Assembly: GCA_016194835.1 (NCBI GenBank)
Contig: JACQAU010000118.1
Coordinates: 1 to 7,923 of the forward strand
Reading direction: 5' to 3'
Origin: Deltaproteobacteria bacterium
GTDB lineage: Bacteria; Bdellovibrionota; UBA1018
DNA: 7,923 nt
Made by a program: the position numbers and the translations under genes. Shown one piece after another: positions 6,697-7,923 of the stretch. Position 1 is the stretch's first letter; every line of letters starts with the position of its first letter. Under the pieces are notes generated by a model. That model saw only the letters and a list, made by a program, of their open reading frames with translations, did not search any database and had not been told where the DNA came from.

Positions 6697-7923
6697 TCAT
6701 AGTTTTTTCCCTTGATTGAAAAATTTACATTTTTCATATTGTCTAGCAAGCAGTATACGCTTATTATTCCACTGTTCTTTTTCGCTCATGGGCCAGGAAG
6801 ACGGAGCTTCTAAGGTAGAAAGTGAATTTTGTAGCCCATTAAAACCGGATTTCAAAAAACTCTCCGCATATGGTTGGAGCAAAGGAAAGATTTTGACAGA
6901 TTTCTGTAATAGCCCTGTAGCTTTACGTGCTAGACCCACTTGTGTTTGAAGCTGTTTGAAAAACTCTGGTGAATTTAAATCAAGAACAATAGAAGACGAT
7001 TTCTCAAAGATATCGACGGCCGAAGAAATCTGATCAAAAGCAACTAAAAAACGGGACTGTCTGGCAACAGCAATCGGTATTGGACGTGGTTTTAAATGGT
7101 TGTGTATGTCATTTAAAGCACCCAAGTAAAAATTCACTAGTGAGTTATTAGGAGTCAATGCTGTTGTGTCATTTGAAAATAAAAAGGGTTTTCTAAAAAA
7201 ATCTATTGCCATGCTTTCAAGCCAAAAATGATAAGCTGGACTCGTTTGAATAATTTCGATTTGAGTTAACAATGGATTCCAAGTTCTAAAATCAAGACTG
7301 ATCTGAATCTGTATTCGTGCGCGATCAGCTAACTTAAAAGGCAAACGTTTCCAAACATTTATATTTTTAAGAAAAAATGTGGCCCAACTTTTACTCAATT
7401 CAGAATCCATTTGCGATTGATCAGAGATACGAAGTGCGTCAAGCCACCAAATCAATGGTCGTATGTCTTTATATGTAGAAATTATTGCGGGGTTTCTAAA
7501 TGAAGACTCGAGAATATTTCGCCATTGCATTAGATTTTTATTATTTGTTTTATCAAAGAAAAGAGAATCCAAAAGGTCAATAAAAACCGGATCATCTGGG
7601 ACAATACCTCCTTTTGCTTTTATCAAATAATCCAGCATGGATTTTTGGTCTTTCTTAGAAATTTTAGTTCCCGAAGACCAACATCTTCTAAGACTAGATT
7701 CATATAAGGCAGAAATCTTGTCTGTGTCCAGCCATGCAATCACTTCGCATGGTTTCATTAGCTGTGGATCTTGCAATAAAACTGTTAAAACAGTTGTTTT
7801 TATTGGCGATCCCATTACGTTATTTCTAAATTTACTCCAACGAATTGGGTCTTCTGCAATCCGCTGCATTCCCTTTCGTAAGCCTAAATTTACCTGCACT
7901 CGATCTTTATCAGAAGCGAGAGC
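6697..7923 (-). CDS. Unrecognised helical protein, N-terminus cut by window edge
   Basis: The minus-strand frame is open from the right window edge to a TGA at 6699-6697, giving 408 residues. A GTG at 7899 and an ATG at 7869 are in frame but lack a well-spaced Shine-Dalgarno, and the frame stays open above them, so the true start is probably outside the window. The sequence is Trp- and Leu-rich and looks mostly alpha-helical throughout, with amphipathic helix pairs in the C-terminal third that recall TPR-like or other solenoid repeats; I cannot define a repeat unit. No catalytic motif or membrane segment is visible. It ends in a basic tail (FFNQGKKL). It is 31 nt upstream of the small exported protein and transcribed with it and the TonB-like gene, so it may be a scaffold or envelope subunit of the same assembly. 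That role is inference from context only. Confidence 0.6.
   Translation of the reverse strand, partial: ALASDKDRVQVNLGLRKGMQRIAEDPIRWSKFRNNVMGSPIKTTVLTVLLQDPQLMKPCEVIAWLDTDKISALYESSLRRCWSSGTKISKKDQKSMLDYLIKAKGGIVPDDPVFIDLLDSLFFDKTNNKNLMQWRNILESSFRNPAIISTYKDIRPLIWWLDALRISDQSQMDSELSKSWATFFLKNINVWKRLPFKLADRARIQIQISLDFRTWNPLLTQIEIIQTSPAYHFWLESMAIDFFRKPFLFSNDTTALTPNNSLVNFYLGALNDIHNHLKPRPIPIAVARQSRFLVAFDQISSAVDIFEKSSSIVLDLNSPEFFKQLQTQVGLARKATGLLQKSVKIFPLLQPYAESFLKSGFNGLQNSLSTLEAPSSWPMSEKEQWNNKRILLARQYEKCKFFNQGKKL

Noticed and set aside
6409..6702. Plus-strand open frame of 97 residues
   Set aside because: It lies opposite the exported-protein gene and has no ribosome binding site or recognisable content.
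6666..6749. A 111-residue version of the small exported protein starting at 6749
   Set aside because: It overlaps the upstream gene, buries the signal peptide 28 residues in, and ignores the strong GGAGG before the ATG at 6665.
7867..7899. GTG at 7899 or ATG at 7869 as the true start of the right-edge gene
   Set aside because: The frame continues open to the window edge and neither codon has a well-spaced Shine-Dalgarno, so the gene is treated as 5'-incomplete.

Overview
The window is AT-rich, densely packed bacterial DNA with essentially no intergenic space. The gene content is an LptC-like LPS-export protein, a mevalonate-pathway isoprenoid operon with a class II HMG-CoA reductase, and a TonB-like protein with an AgmX/PglI-type C-terminal domain. 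This suggests a Gram-negative bacterium of the Bdellovibrio/Myxococcus side of the tree, most likely Bdellovibrionota. That placement is inferred from gene style; no rRNA or other taxonomic marker is present.

Layout. (1) Positions 1-894, minus strand: the 5' part of an lptC-like gene that runs off the left edge. (2) Positions 893-5260, plus strand: four genes end to end, fni (type 2 IPP isomerase), mvaA (HMG-CoA reductase), a GHMP kinase of the mevalonate pathway, and mvaD (diphosphomevalonate decarboxylase). Their junctions overlap by 22, 32 and 1 nt, which points to one translationally coupled transcript. mvaD is split by a one-base frameshift at a run of ten A (4517-4526). Everything before and after the run aligns by eye with a single normal MvaD of 350 residues. 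(3) Positions 5257-7923, minus strand: three genes transcribed leftward. These are a long unrecognised protein that runs off the right edge, an 83-residue exported protein, and a membrane-anchored TonB-like protein.

How the genes work together. The plus-strand operon covers HMG-CoA to mevalonate, one of the two phosphorylations, decarboxylation to IPP, and IPP/DMAPP isomerisation. HMG-CoA synthase, acetoacetyl-CoA thiolase and a second kinase are not here and must lie elsewhere if the pathway is complete. The operon is bounded on both sides by opposite-strand genes that physically overlap it. The fni and lptC start codons share the palindrome CATG (892-895), and the mvaD and TonB-like stop codons share CTAA (5257-5260). 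Promoters and any terminators of these units must therefore sit inside neighbouring coding sequence.

The points most worth following are the poly-A frameshift in an otherwise intact mvaD, the loss of the N-terminal Arg-Lys pair in Fni, the unusual third GHMP motif of the kinase, and the unassigned envelope operon on the right. I saw no tRNA, rRNA, CRISPR array, insertion sequence or clear intrinsic terminator.
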